A stretch of DNA of 64,000 nt from NCBI GenBank assembly GCA_018364155.1, contig JAGZMM010000001.1, positions 496,001-560,000 of the forward strand. Direction: 5' to 3'. This DNA comes from Clostridiales bacterium (GTDB lineage: Bacteria > Bacillota > Clostridia > Oscillospirales > Acutalibacteraceae). Both the position numbers and the translations under genes were made by a program. Below are positions 15,775-24,341 of this stretch, one piece after another; position 1 is the stretch's first letter, and each line of letters begins with the position of its first letter. A model generated the notes under the pieces. It was given only the letters and a program-made list of their open reading frames with translations, had not been told where the DNA came from and did not search any database.

Positions 15775-16349
15775 TTGCGTTCCTCCTTGTTGCAAAGGCC
15801 CTCGGCCCGAGCCAGCAGTTTATAAAAAATAGCCCGCATATGCGCCTCCCGGCACCGCTCGTCCAGCTTCTCCACCGGCGTCCAGCACAGACCGCCGGTT
15901 TCCGCCAGATTCGCGTGAAGAGGTTCCTCTTCCCGGGCGAGCAGAACGAAAGAAGCGCTCAAGTGGATGTGAGCCGGGACCAGACGGCCGGCTTTCCAGC
16001 TTTCCGGCACCTTCAACAAATCCAGCGACAGGATTTCTCCGCTAAGAGGGGCAACGTTGGAAAGGCCGGTTTCCTCCTTCGCTTCCCGCAGGGCGGCTCC
16101 CAGCAGATCTTCATCCCCGTCCGCATGGCCGCCCGGATAAGTCCAAGACTGAAACTGCCTGTGAAAGATAAGCAACGTTTTGGTCCGTATGGGATTGAGA
16201 ATGAGAGCGGAACTGGTAAAATGGGCCGGGGCATCCCGGTACAAAAGGTCATTTCCCTGTTCCCCGATTTTTTGAAGAATCTCCGCCTTCGCCCGTTCTT
16301 CCTCCTGGGTTGAGGGCATAAACGCCTGTATTTGACTGACGTAGTTCAT
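15771..16349 (-). CDS. NUDIX hydrolase
   Basis: Hydrolyses nucleoside diphosphates linked to another moiety. The complete NUDIX box G-x5-E-x7-REAKEETGL is present around residues 75-97 (GHADGDE then REAKEETGL), so it should bind the metal and be active. At 192 residues it has ~45 residues before the fold. ATG 16349 follows AGGAGAG, and its stop overlaps the mutY start. Substrates of family members range from 8-oxo-dGTP to sugar nucleotides. The link with mutY favours nucleotide-pool cleaning, but that is inference. Confidence 0.9.
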   Translation of the reverse strand: MNYVSQIQAFMPSTQEEERAKAEILQKIGEQGNDLLYRDAPAHFTSSALILNPIRTKTLLIFHRQFQSWTYPGGHADGDEDLLGAALREAKEETGLSNVAPLSGEILSLDLLKVPESWKAGRLVPAHIHLSASFVLLAREEEPLHANLAETGGLCWTPVEKLDERCREAHMRAIFYKLLARAEGLCNKEERK

Positions 16350-16366
16350 TATAATGCTCTCCTATG

Positions 16367-16399
16367 AAAAAACCGGGACGGTTGGTGCGTCCCGGTTTT
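16367..16399 (-). terminator. Terminator of the GT2 glycosyltransferase gene
   Basis: On the minus strand AAAACCGGGACG and CGTCCCGGTTTTTT pair around an eight-base loop and end in six T. It lies only 18 bases upstream of the NUDIX start, so the NUDIX-mutY-GNAT unit may rely on read-through or a promoter overlapping the hairpin. Confidence 0.8.
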
Positions 16400-16401
16400 G
16401 C

Positions 16402-17358
16402 TTATTTATCCGGTTTCTCCGCTTTCTCGTCCTTATCCTGCCGTTCCACGATATAGGGCGGACGATTTCGGGTGGCGTCGAACATCCGCCACATATACTC
16501 GCCTAAAATCCCAATGGAAAGCATGATGACGCCGAAGCTCAACAGTACCAAGGCCGCCACCGTGGTAAACCCGTCCACCGTAATCCTTCCCACCAGCTTC
16601 TGGATGAGCAGCACCACCAGCCAGACAAACGAGCCTAAAAAGGATACGATTCCTATTCCGGAAATAAAACGGATGGGAAAATAAGAAAAGCCAAGAAAGG
16701 AATCTAAGGCCATTTTGATCTTTTTGGAAAGGGTCCATCTGGACTTGCCAATCTGCCGCTTGGGACGGATGTATTCAATGACCTCCATGGGAAATCCACA
16801 CCAAAGGATCTGCTCGGTCAGCGGCGTATTTTTCTCTTGCATGGACACGAGCACGTCGATCACCGGACGGGCGATCAAATAGCTGTCAAACCCGCCTCTG
16901 GGCATATTCTTAAGCGCGAACTTGCGCATCAGAAAGCAATAGGTATTGGATAAGAAGGTTTGCAACGCCGGCTCGTCCCGACCCTTGCGCGCGGCGATAA
17001 CCACCGGCGCACCGGCTTGGTATTTCTCGAGCATTTCCAGAATCATTTCGCTGGGCTCCTGCAAGTCGGCGGACTTGCGCACCGCGCAAGTACCCGTGCA
17101 AGCGGTCAGCCCCGCAAGCGTTGCCTCATGCTCGCCGAAATTGCGCGCGAGCTTTACAAGACGGATATGCGGGTCGATTTTCTTTAGGTCGCACATCACC
17201 TGGTAAGATCGGTCCTTCGACCCATCGTCCACCAGTACCAGCTCATAATCCCACCCGCACGGAAGCTTTTTAAGGACTTTTTCCTTCACATCCGCATAAA
17301 GAGGAAGCAAATTGTCCTCGCTGAAATAAACTGGCACCACAATGGAAAGCTTCTCCAT
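16402..17358 (-). CDS. Polyprenyl-phosphate glycosyltransferase (GT2, GtrB/ArnC/CsbB type)
   Basis: Family-2 glycosyltransferase that moves a sugar from a nucleotide donor to undecaprenyl phosphate at the inner membrane face. N-terminal GT-A domain: LSIVVPVYFSEDNL, ELVLVDDGSKDRSY, and KSADLQEPSEM at the usual DADLQ position. Two C-terminal membrane helices (about residues 225-255 and 265-290) and ILGEYMWRMFDATRNRPPYIV are typical of DPM1/GtrB-like enzymes. It is 318 residues and divergent from the GT-C-like membrane protein at 17657. The sugar it carries is not determined by sequence; with a WecE-like enzyme nearby, an aminosugar is possible. Confidence 0.92.
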   Translation of the reverse strand: MEKLSIVVPVYFSEDNLLPLYADVKEKVLKKLPCGWDYELVLVDDGSKDRSYQVMCDLKKIDPHIRLVKLARNFGEHEATLAGLTACTGTCAVRKSADLQEPSEMILEMLEKYQAGAPVVIAARKGRDEPALQTFLSNTYCFLMRKFALKNMPRGGFDSYLIARPVIDVLVSMQEKNTPLTEQILWCGFPMEVIEYIRPKRQIGKSRWTLSKKIKMALDSFLGFSYFPIRFISGIGIVSFLGSFVWLVVLLIQKLVGRITVDGFTTVAALVLLSFGVIMLSIGILGEYMWRMFDATRNRPPYIVERQDKDEKAEKPDK

Positions 17359-17656
17359 AAAAATGCGTCAAATCCTTTCTGGGCTTTTCAATGCCCCTAA
17401 ATTATAGCACGGTGCCGCAAAAAAGCAAGGAAAGGGAAGAAACCCGTTTCGATCGGAAAGCACAGGAAAAACATGCTTTTTTTGCATGAGCGCTTTGGGT
17501 TATGCCCATTCTCATTCTTGTAACAAATCAATAAAGTTATGCCGGGGTCGATTGAGATTCCGCGGATGTGGTGTTATACTAACCGTTAAACGAAATAAGG
17601 TGAATTTTCCAATAAAATGGAATATCCGCCTTGATGAAAAACTTGGAGCGGTTGCA
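17359..17656. promoter_or_regulatory. Divergent promoter region of the surface-sugar cluster
   Basis: Rightward: TTGAGA (17552-17557), 17-base spacer, TATACT (17575-17580) with upstream TGT (extended -10). Leftward: TTGCTT (17428-17423), 16-base spacer, TATAAT (17406-17401). The rightward leader of about 70 bases contains an imperfect inverted repeat, AAGGTGAATTTTCCA against TGGAATATCCGCCTT. A shared control region would switch on the GT2 and the five-gene plus-strand unit together. Confidence 0.6.
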
Positions 17657-19003
17657 ATGAGAACAGTAAAAAAAGAATATCTCCTGACGTCTGGTATTCT
17701 TGTGCTTTTGTTCGGCTTTTATGTAGTCTGGGCGGTGACGCAGCCCTTTAATTCAGCACCGGACGAATATATGCGCTACCAGATTCCTGAATTCATCTAT
17801 CAGCACGGCACCCTTCCCCACGGCGCAGAACCTTCCATCCGCAATCCCATATGGGGCATTTCTTACGCGTTTACCCCCATCCTGTCTTACATTATCAGCG
17901 CCGGTTTTATGAAGATAACCAGTCTATTCACCACCGACCCGTTCGCTCTTCTCATGTCCGCCCGGATGGTCAGCATTCTCTGCTGCGTGGGCGTTGCCTT
18001 CTTCTGCATCCTGATCGGAAAAAAGTTGTTCAAAGGTGGATACCGCTATCTGTTTGTGCTGCTGGTAGCACTGCTGCCTCAGTTTGTTTTTATTTCTTCC
18101 TATGTCAACAACGACGCGCTGGCTATGTTCTCCTCGGCCATGATCGTATATGCGTGGATTTTGGGCCTAGAAAAACGGTGGGACCTAAAAAGCTGCCTAC
18201 TGCTTGCCGTCGCAATTGCCGTGTGCTCCCTGTCTTATTACAACGCCTACGGCTTTATCTTATGCAGTGTTTTGCTCTTTGCGGCTTCCTTCTTTTTCTT
18301 CGAAAACAAGCGGTACGATTACAAGGCCATGCTCAAATGCGGCGTTTTCATCGTGGTTGTGGTCCTTCTCCTGGTGGGATGGTGGTTTATCCGCAACGCC
18401 ATTCTCTATAACGGAGATTTTCTCGGCATGCGCACGTCGGACGAATACGCGCAGATGTATGCAAGGGACGACTTGAAGCCCTCCAACCGGGTTACCCCTC
18501 AAGCGCAGGGCGTAACCATTGCGTACATGCTCTTTGATATGCTTTGGCTGAAAACCTCCTTTCGAAGCTTTATCGGTTATTTTGGATATATGAGTTACCC
18601 GTTGCCCACGTGGATGTATCTGCTCTACACGGCTCTCTTTTTTGCCGGATTTCTCGGCGTGGGCGTCAAAGCGGTCAACGCTTTGTCCCGCATTCGTGGA
18701 CGCAGCCGCGAGGAATGGAAAAAGGCACTTTTCTTCGGAATGATGGTGCTTGCCTTGTGCATACCGATTTTTTTGAGTCTGTATTACTCCTATTGCAGCG
18801 ATTTTCAGCCCCAGGGACGCTATCTTCTCCCCATGCTTATCCCATTTATGTTCCTGGTGACGGTGGGGCTCAAAACGCTGATCGAACGGCTGTTTGTGAG
18901 CAAAAAATTCCAAGTCTTTTTGCAGGTCTGCATCGGCGCAGGGGTGGTTGCGTTGAGCGTGCTGTCCTACGCGCTGGTACTCTACCCGGCCTATATAAAA
19001 TAA
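17657..19003 (+). CDS. Multi-pass GT-C-like membrane glycosyltransferase (DUF2142/GT39-like)
   Basis: A 448-residue integral membrane protein with about ten or eleven hydrophobic segments. Just after the first helix it has TQPFNSAPDEYMRYQ, an acidic motif in the first outer loop at the same place as the catalytic Asp/Glu of GT-C enzymes and like the PxxxPDE start of DUF2142 proteins. Such enzymes take sugars from polyprenyl phosphate on the outer face and put them on lipids, proteins or wall polymers. ATG 17657 follows GGAG and is preferred over longer in-frame extensions. It heads the plus-strand unit with wecE, ATP-grasp and two EamA genes. Family is probable; acceptor unknown. Confidence 0.75.
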   Translation: MRTVKKEYLLTSGILVLLFGFYVVWAVTQPFNSAPDEYMRYQIPEFIYQHGTLPHGAEPSIRNPIWGISYAFTPILSYIISAGFMKITSLFTTDPFALLMSARMVSILCCVGVAFFCILIGKKLFKGGYRYLFVLLVALLPQFVFISSYVNNDALAMFSSAMIVYAWILGLEKRWDLKSCLLLAVAIAVCSLSYYNAYGFILCSVLLFAASFFFFENKRYDYKAMLKCGVFIVVVVLLLVGWWFIRNAILYNGDFLGMRTSDEYAQMYARDDLKPSNRVTPQAQGVTIAYMLFDMLWLKTSFRSFIGYFGYMSYPLPTWMYLLYTALFFAGFLGVGVKAVNALSRIRGRSREEWKKALFFGMMVLALCIPIFLSLYYSYCSDFQPQGRYLLPMLIPFMFLVTVGLKTLIERLFVSKKFQVFLQVCIGAGVVALSVLSYALVLYPAYIK

Positions 19004-19027
19004 TAAAAGGAGGAGCGAGGGCTTTTT

Positions 19028-20167
19028 ATGATTGATTTTAATATTCCTCCTTCCACCGGCAACGAAGCCGTTTATATCGAACAGGCCATCGCCCACCACA
19101 AAATCTGCGGCGATGGGGAATTTACGAAAAAGTGCACCGCATGGCTTATGGACCGGTTTGCGGTTCCCAACGCCTTGCTGACCACTTCCTGTACCCACGC
19201 GCTGGAAATGGCGGCGCTGCTGTGTGGCATCGAAGAGGGGGACGAGGTCATCCTGCCCTCTTACACCTTTGTCTCCACGGCGGACGCCTTTGTACTGCGG
19301 GGAGCAAAGTTGGTGTTTGTGGATATCCGGCCGGACACCATGAATCTGGACGAAACCCTTCTAGAAGGGGCAATTACTCCGCGCACCAAGGCGATCGTCC
19401 CGGTGCATTACGCTGGAGTCGCCTGCGAGATGGACACGATTCTCTCCATTGCAAGGAAACATCGTCTGCGGGTAGTAGAGGACGCGGCTCAAGGGGTGAT
19501 GGCCTTCTACAAGGGAAGGGCACTGGGGACCATCGGCGACTTTGGCTGCTACAGCTTCCACGAAACCAAAAACTATAGCATGGGCGAAGGCGGGGCACTT
19601 TTGTTTCACGATCCCGTGTACAAGGAAAAGGCAGAAATCATCCGGGAAAAGGGGACCAACCGAAGCAAGTTCTTCCGCGGCCAGGTGGACAAGTACACTT
19701 GGGTGGACTTTGGTTCTTCCTATCTGCCAAGCGAATTAAATGCCGCCTACCTATGGGCACAGCTTCTGGTGGCCGATCTCATCAATGAGGACCGGCTGCG
19801 TTGCTGGAACTATTATCACGAGGCCTTGCGTCCTCTGCAAGACCAAGGCCTGATCGAGCGGCCGGTGATTCCCAAAGGCTGCATGCACAACGCGCATATG
19901 TACTATATAAAGTGCAAGGATTTGGATGAGCGCACCCGGTTCATTACCTATATGAAGAGCCGGGGTATCCAGTGCGTGTTTCACTACATTCCGCTGCATT
20001 CTTCCCCTGCCGGCAAACGGTTCGGCCGCTTCTACGGAGAGGACCGGTATACCACCAGAGAAAGTGAGCGGCTGGTGCGCCTGCCCATGTATTACCAGCT
20101 TCCAGAAGAATCGCTCGCTTGTATTGTCGAGGCTATCCGAGATTTTTACCAGGGACCCTCTTTGTAA
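19028..20167 (+). CDS. wecE: dTDP-4-amino-4,6-dideoxygalactose transaminase-like (WecE/RffA)
   Basis: PLP-dependent sugar aminotransferase of the DegT/DnrJ family. The N-terminus MIDFNIPPSTGNEAVYIEQA with KICGDGEFTKKC is characteristic of WecE/RffA, which makes dTDP-Fuc4N from dTDP-4-keto-6-deoxyglucose. It retains TTSCTHALEMAALL (PLP pocket), VVEDAAQGV and SFHETKNYSMGEGGAL with the Schiff-base Lys. At 379 residues it is full length. It lies 24 bases after the GT-C gene. In this cluster it probably supplies a nucleotide-linked aminosugar; a matching dTDP-glucose dehydratase is not in the window, though CapD at 36387 is a UDP-sugar dehydratase. Confidence 0.88.
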   Translation: MIDFNIPPSTGNEAVYIEQAIAHHKICGDGEFTKKCTAWLMDRFAVPNALLTTSCTHALEMAALLCGIEEGDEVILPSYTFVSTADAFVLRGAKLVFVDIRPDTMNLDETLLEGAITPRTKAIVPVHYAGVACEMDTILSIARKHRLRVVEDAAQGVMAFYKGRALGTIGDFGCYSFHETKNYSMGEGGALLFHDPVYKEKAEIIREKGTNRSKFFRGQVDKYTWVDFGSSYLPSELNAAYLWAQLLVADLINEDRLRCWNYYHEALRPLQDQGLIERPVIPKGCMHNAHMYYIKCKDLDERTRFITYMKSRGIQCVFHYIPLHSSPAGKRFGRFYGEDRYTTRESERLVRLPMYYQLPEESLACIVEAIRDFYQGPSL

Positions 20168-20195
20168 TGCAACGAAACAAAGGAATGGTTTATAG

Positions 20196-21338
20196 ATGGA
20201 CACAAAACGAATCGCGATCATTGGCGCGAATTCCTTTCAGGATCCGCTGATTCGCAAGGCCAGGGAAATGGGGTTTGAAACCCATGTATTCGCTTGGAAG
20301 GAAGGCGCGGTGGGAGCCGAAACGGCGGACGTTTTTTATCCGGTGAGTATCACCGAAAGGGAAGAAATCCTCACTATCTGCCGCAACATTCGCCCAAACG
20401 CGGTGGCCACCATCGCCTCCGACCTGGCGGCCATTACGGTACAATATGTGGCCCAAAAGCTGGGCCTCCCCTGCAACAGTACCGGCTGTGTGGCCTGCTC
20501 TACCAACAAATTTGCCATGCGCAGAGCCTTTTCGAAGGCCGGCATTCCCACTCCAGGCTTCCTAAGCCTCTGTGCAGGCGAGACTTTTAAAACAGGGGAC
20601 CTTTCCTTTCCTGTGATCGTAAAGCCCACCGATCGCTCAGGAAGCCGGGGAATCACCAAGCTGGATTCTCCAAAAGGGATGCAGGCCGCTCTTGCAGCCG
20701 CGTGGGAGAATTCCTTTGAAAAGCGGGCGATTGTGGAAGAGTTCATCGACGGGGAGGAGTTCAGCTGCGAATGTATGTCTCAAAACGGAAAGCACACCTT
20801 CCTGACGCTGACGAAAAAGTTCACCACCGGCGCACCTCATTTTATTGAGACTGGGCACATCCAGCCGGCTGGGCTTTCGCCTGCTCTGCTCCAAGTGGTT
20901 GTCTCTACCGTCTTTTCCGCTTTGGATGCGCTGCATATTACCTGCGGCGCTTCTCATTCGGAACTGAAGATCACCCAAGACGGGCAGGTACGCCTGATTG
21001 AGGTAGGTGCGCGCATGGGCGGAGACTGCATCGGTTCTCACCTAGTTCCTCTTTCCACGGGGTATGATTTCGTGCGCATGGTGATCGAGGCGGCGGCAGG
21101 GATGCCGCTGACGTTCGCCAAGGGTCCTCATTATGAAGCGGCAGCTATCCGGTTTGTATTCGGTCAAAAGGATTTGGACCAGCTTTACCGCATTCGCAAA
21201 GAGGCTCCGGAGCTTGTGCACTTTGTTAGCGAAATCGCACCCTTTACCCATCAGATTGTAGACAGTTCTACCCGGTACGGCTACTATATTATGGCCGGAA
21301 ACGATCGGGAAAAGCTCAGAAGGGTTTCTGCGCTATGA
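20196..21338 (+). CDS. ATP-grasp ligase of the sugar cluster
   Basis: A 380-residue ATP-grasp enzyme. An N-terminal Rossmann-like preATP-grasp domain (RIAIIGANSFQDPLIRKA) is followed by CSTNKFAMRRAFSKAGIPTPGF, PVIVKPTDRSGSRGI (ATP-binding Lys and Gly loop), IVEEFIDGEEFSCECM, and SHSELKITQDGQVRLIEVGARMGGD with metal-binding Glu and Gly-rich end. Such enzymes join a carboxylate (often an amino acid) to an amine. Placed after a sugar aminotransferase, a natural guess is acylation of the aminosugar with an amino acid, but this is inference. Its stop overlaps the next gene by ATGA, so the products are probably made together. Confidence 0.85.
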   Translation: MDTKRIAIIGANSFQDPLIRKAREMGFETHVFAWKEGAVGAETADVFYPVSITEREEILTICRNIRPNAVATIASDLAAITVQYVAQKLGLPCNSTGCVACSTNKFAMRRAFSKAGIPTPGFLSLCAGETFKTGDLSFPVIVKPTDRSGSRGITKLDSPKGMQAALAAAWENSFEKRAIVEEFIDGEEFSCECMSQNGKHTFLTLTKKFTTGAPHFIETGHIQPAGLSPALLQVVVSTVFSALDALHITCGASHSELKITQDGQVRLIEVGARMGGDCIGSHLVPLSTGYDFVRMVIEAAAGMPLTFAKGPHYEAAAIRFVFGQKDLDQLYRIRKEAPELVHFVSEIAPFTHQIVDSSTRYGYYIMAGNDREKLRRVSAL

Positions 21339-21724
21339 AGAAACAACATCAAAATCTACCGCCAAACGCACCGAAACGTGCCAAAACCACCATCAAGAGC
21401 ATTCTCCTGCTTCAATTGGTGGTGATGATCTACACCCTTTCCACGGTAGCGGCAAAGTTCGCTTCCGGCTTTGCCTTTCTCTCCCCTGGCTTCATTGGAT
21501 GCTATGGGCTGGAAATTGTCATTCTGGGCGTTTATGCACTGCTGTGGCAGCAGATCATCAAGCGGTTCGATCTGTCGGTGGCCTATGCCAACCGTTCCAT
21601 CGCGCTGCTGTGGTCCATGCTATGGGCAGTGGTATTTTTTCATGAAACGGTGACGATCCAAAACGCCATCGGCGCGGCGGTGGTCATTGCGGGAACGATA
21701 GTGGTGAATACCGATGAATCTTAA
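21335..21724 (+). CDS. Small EamA/SMR-type membrane protein, first of a pair (ArnE-like)
   Basis: A 129-residue protein with a basic, hydrophilic start (~20 residues) and four hydrophobic segments, the last being IGAAVVIAGTIVVN. It carries SVAYANRSIALLWSMLWAVVFFHE, the typical segment of half-size EamA/small-multidrug-resistance proteins. In the arn pathway ArnE and ArnF form a paired flippase for undecaprenyl-phosphate-aminoarabinose. Here too two such genes are adjacent, overlapping by 11 bases, in a unit with a polyprenyl-phosphate sugar pathway. A flippase role is inferred from this arrangement. Confidence 0.78.
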   Translation: MKKQHQNLPPNAPKRAKTTIKSILLLQLVVMIYTLSTVAAKFASGFAFLSPGFIGCYGLEIVILGVYALLWQQIIKRFDLSVAYANRSIALLWSMLWAVVFFHETVTIQNAIGAAVVIAGTIVVNTDES

Positions 21725-22055
21725 TGGTTACTGGCTGCTGCTCTTCGCTTCGGTGACGGTGGCCTCCTTCTCTCAGATCCTTCTGAAAAAAAGCGCCCAG
21801 AAGGAGCACGGCTCTTTTCTGAAGGAATACCTTAACGTCCATGTGATCGTAGGCTATTCCCTAATGGTAGTGTCCACTTTGCTGACCATCTTTGCGTTCA
21901 CGGGGATGGATTATAAAAATGGACCGATCATCGAGTCGGTGGGATACATTCTGGTTATGCTTTTAAGTTGGTGGCTACTAAAAGAAAAGCTGACCCTGCG
22001 CAAAGTTCTGGGAAACTGCCTGATTTTAGTGGGAATCCTGATTTTCTATCTGTAG
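21714..22055 (+). CDS. Small EamA/SMR-type membrane protein, second of the pair (ArnF-like)
   Basis: A 113-residue four-helix membrane protein: helices at about residues 4-22, 40-60, 70-88 and 93-112, with SVTVASFSQILLKKSAQKEHG in the first loop and GPIIESVGYILVMLLSWWLLKEKLTLRKVLGNCLILVGI as the paired-helix signature with the conserved loop Glu-Lys. It overlaps the preceding gene by 11 bases, in another frame, suggesting a hetero-oligomer made in equal amounts. It ends the plus-strand sugar unit; a terminator follows at 22133. Confidence 0.78.
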   Translation: MNLNGYWLLLFASVTVASFSQILLKKSAQKEHGSFLKEYLNVHVIVGYSLMVVSTLLTIFAFTGMDYKNGPIIESVGYILVMLLSWWLLKEKLTLRKVLGNCLILVGILIFYL

Positions 22056-22132
22056 AAAAAGCAGGGCACATTTCGTCCGGGTCCGACCGGCATGGGACCT
22101 TCCTCTGGGGAATCAAGGAATAAAGGCATGTG

Positions 22133-22175
22133 AAAAACCGTCCGGCAGGATGTGCTGCCGGACGGTTCGTTTTTT
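22133..22175. terminator. Bidirectional terminator between sugar cluster and metal ATPase
   Basis: AACCGTCCGGCAG (22136-22148) pairs with CTGCCGGACGGTT (22155-22167), with A-rich flank on the left and TTTTTT at 22170-22175. Confidence 0.85.
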
Positions 22176-22216
22176 AAGTGGGTTCGTGTTTTCATTTGGA
22201 GATTCGTAAGGTCTGC

Positions 22217-24295
22217 TTACAGCTTGCACTTTAAAAGCCGGGCAGAATTGAGCACCGCCAGCAGGGCCACGCCGGTATCCGCCAGTACCGCCGCCCACAT
22301 GGGCGCCTTACCGAAAGCGGCCAGCACCAGCACTGCAGCCTTGATGGCCAGGGCGAACACAATGTTAAAGCGCACCACGCGCATGACTTTCCCAAAAAGC
22401 CGGATGGCGCCGGCTAGACGGGAAGGTTTATTTTCCACCAAAACCACGTCTGCCGCTTCGATGGCCGCATCCGACCCCAAGCCCATAGCGACTCCCACAT
22501 CTGCCGCCGCCAGGACCGGCGCGTCGTTGATGCCGTCGCCCACGAACACGGTGGTCCCGGACTGGCTGCGGATTTCTTCCATTAGGCGCACCTTATCCTG
22601 GGGCAGGAGCCCTGCATGGAATTCGGGGATTCCGGCCTGGGCGGCGATTTCCTTGGCTACAGGCTCCGCGTCGCCGGTGAGCATGACCAAGCGCTTAACG
22701 CCCTGTTCTTTCAAATCCCGGGTCAGATCGGCTGCGTCCTCACGCAGAGTATCGCGCACCTGGATAGCACCCTTGACCTGTCCGTTCACTGCCACATACA
22801 CCGACGCGTCCGGCAGGGAAGCGTCGTCAATGCCAAGCTGGGTGAGCATTCTTCTTGCGCCCACCGCCACCTGCTTGCCGTCTACCTTCGCTTCCACACC
22901 ATAGCCCGGGCGCTCGTTGTACGCTTCCCCGGTCAGGCCGGTTTCCCCCGCCGCACGGCAGATGGCCTGGGCGATGGGATGGGTGGAATAGCGTTCGGCC
23001 GCCGCGGCTATCTTTACAAGGTCATCGCTTGCATAGGCGTCGTCAAAGGAGATGGACTCGGTTACCTGAAGCTGGCCGCTGGTGATGGTGCCGGTCTTAT
23101 CAAAGACCGCCGCATCCGTCTTGGATAACAACTCCACGTATTTGCCGCCCTTGACGAGAACCCCTCGCTTGGACGCGGCACCGATACCAGAGAAGAAGCC
23201 CAGCGGCACCGAAATCACCAAAGCACAGGGGCAGGAGGCAACTAGGAAGACAAGCGCCCGCTGGAGCCATTCGGTGAAGGCACCCATTCCAAAAAAGGGC
23301 GGCAGCACCGCAAGCAAAATCGCCAGCGCCACGACAATCGGCGTATATACCCGGGCAAAGCGGGTGATGAACTTCTCCGAGCTTCCTTTGCGGGAGGCGG
23401 CGTCCTGCACCATGGCGATGATGCGGGAGGCGGCGGAGTTTTCAAACCGGCTGGTAACCTTGACCTTCAGCAGCGTCTCACCGTTGACCATGCCGGAGAG
23501 AAGCTGCGTTCCCTTTCCAGCCTCAAGGGGGACGCTTTCGCCGGTGAGGGCGGCGGTATCCACATTGGAGTGCCCTTCCAACACCACGCCATCCAGCGGT
23601 ACCCGCTCAAAGGGACGCACTGCAATCACGTCGTCCACCTGCACCTCTTCGGCGGGCACCACCTTGGTGGAGCCGTCGGGCAGGTACTTTGCCGCTTCGG
23701 TGGGCTGGATTTGGGCAAGGGCCTCGATATCCTTGCGGGAACGGTCCACTGCCCGTTCCTCGAACATTTCACCCACGCAGAAGAGCAAAGCTACCCCTGC
23801 CGCTTCCGGGAAATCTCCCAGCGCGAAAGCGGCCACCACCGCGATGGTCATGAGCAGGTTTTCATCCACCTGGAGATGAATCAGGCTGTTGATTCCCTTA
23901 AGCAGGGTTTCATAGCCGCCCAGAAGGGTGGCGGCCGCGAAAATCAGCGCATAGACAAGGGTGGGAACCCCGGCGTAGGAGCAAATGAGGCCCGCGGCGA
24001 AGGCAGCCGCCGCCAGCCCTAAAAGCAGGTACTTCACCCAGCCGCCGCGCTGCTCCGATTTTTCTTTTTGTTGCGGCACCACCAGCTTGGCGTCCGGTTC
24101 CATCTTCGCGATGATCTTTTCCATGTTTTTTTGCAGGCTGGGGGCATGCTCCTCGTCCACCGTCACCACAAAGGAACGGGTGACAAAGTCCAGGTTGGCA
24201 CTGCCCACCCCTTCCAGCTGGGCCACCGCATGCTCAATTTTCGACGCGCAATGGGCGCAGTCAAGATTGTGTACTTCATATTTCTTGCGTACCAT
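22217..24295 (-). CDS. Heavy-metal-exporting P1B-type ATPase (Zn/Cd/Co/Pb class)
   Basis: Pumps divalent heavy metals out of the cytoplasm. N-terminal heavy-metal domain with DCAHC (residues ~10-14); membrane metal site SCPCALV; DKTGTITSG phosphorylation loop; and GDGINDAPVLA hinge. About eight hydrophobic segments are visible. At 692 residues it matches CadA/ZntA. ATG 24295 (MVRKKYEV) follows AAAGGGG; the frame continues upstream into the repressor gene without a better start. It is 46 bases behind an ArsR-type repressor, the normal pairing for metal-induced export. The CPC motif and the ArsR alpha5 site favour Zn/Cd over copper. Confidence 0.95.
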   Translation of the reverse strand: MVRKKYEVHNLDCAHCASKIEHAVAQLEGVGSANLDFVTRSFVVTVDEEHAPSLQKNMEKIIAKMEPDAKLVVPQQKEKSEQRGGWVKYLLLGLAAAAFAAGLICSYAGVPTLVYALIFAAATLLGGYETLLKGINSLIHLQVDENLLMTIAVVAAFALGDFPEAAGVALLFCVGEMFEERAVDRSRKDIEALAQIQPTEAAKYLPDGSTKVVPAEEVQVDDVIAVRPFERVPLDGVVLEGHSNVDTAALTGESVPLEAGKGTQLLSGMVNGETLLKVKVTSRFENSAASRIIAMVQDAASRKGSSEKFITRFARVYTPIVVALAILLAVLPPFFGMGAFTEWLQRALVFLVASCPCALVISVPLGFFSGIGAASKRGVLVKGGKYVELLSKTDAAVFDKTGTITSGQLQVTESISFDDAYASDDLVKIAAAAERYSTHPIAQAICRAAGETGLTGEAYNERPGYGVEAKVDGKQVAVGARRMLTQLGIDDASLPDASVYVAVNGQVKGAIQVRDTLREDAADLTRDLKEQGVKRLVMLTGDAEPVAKEIAAQAGIPEFHAGLLPQDKVRLMEEIRSQSGTTVFVGDGINDAPVLAAADVGVAMGLGSDAAIEAADVVLVENKPSRLAGAIRLFGKVMRVVRFNIVFALAIKAAVLVLAAFGKAPMWAAVLADTGVALLAVLNSARLLKCKL

Positions 24296-24341
24296 ATTAC
24301 GACCCCTTTTCAAACGTAAAATAGAGAAAAGAACCGGGAAC

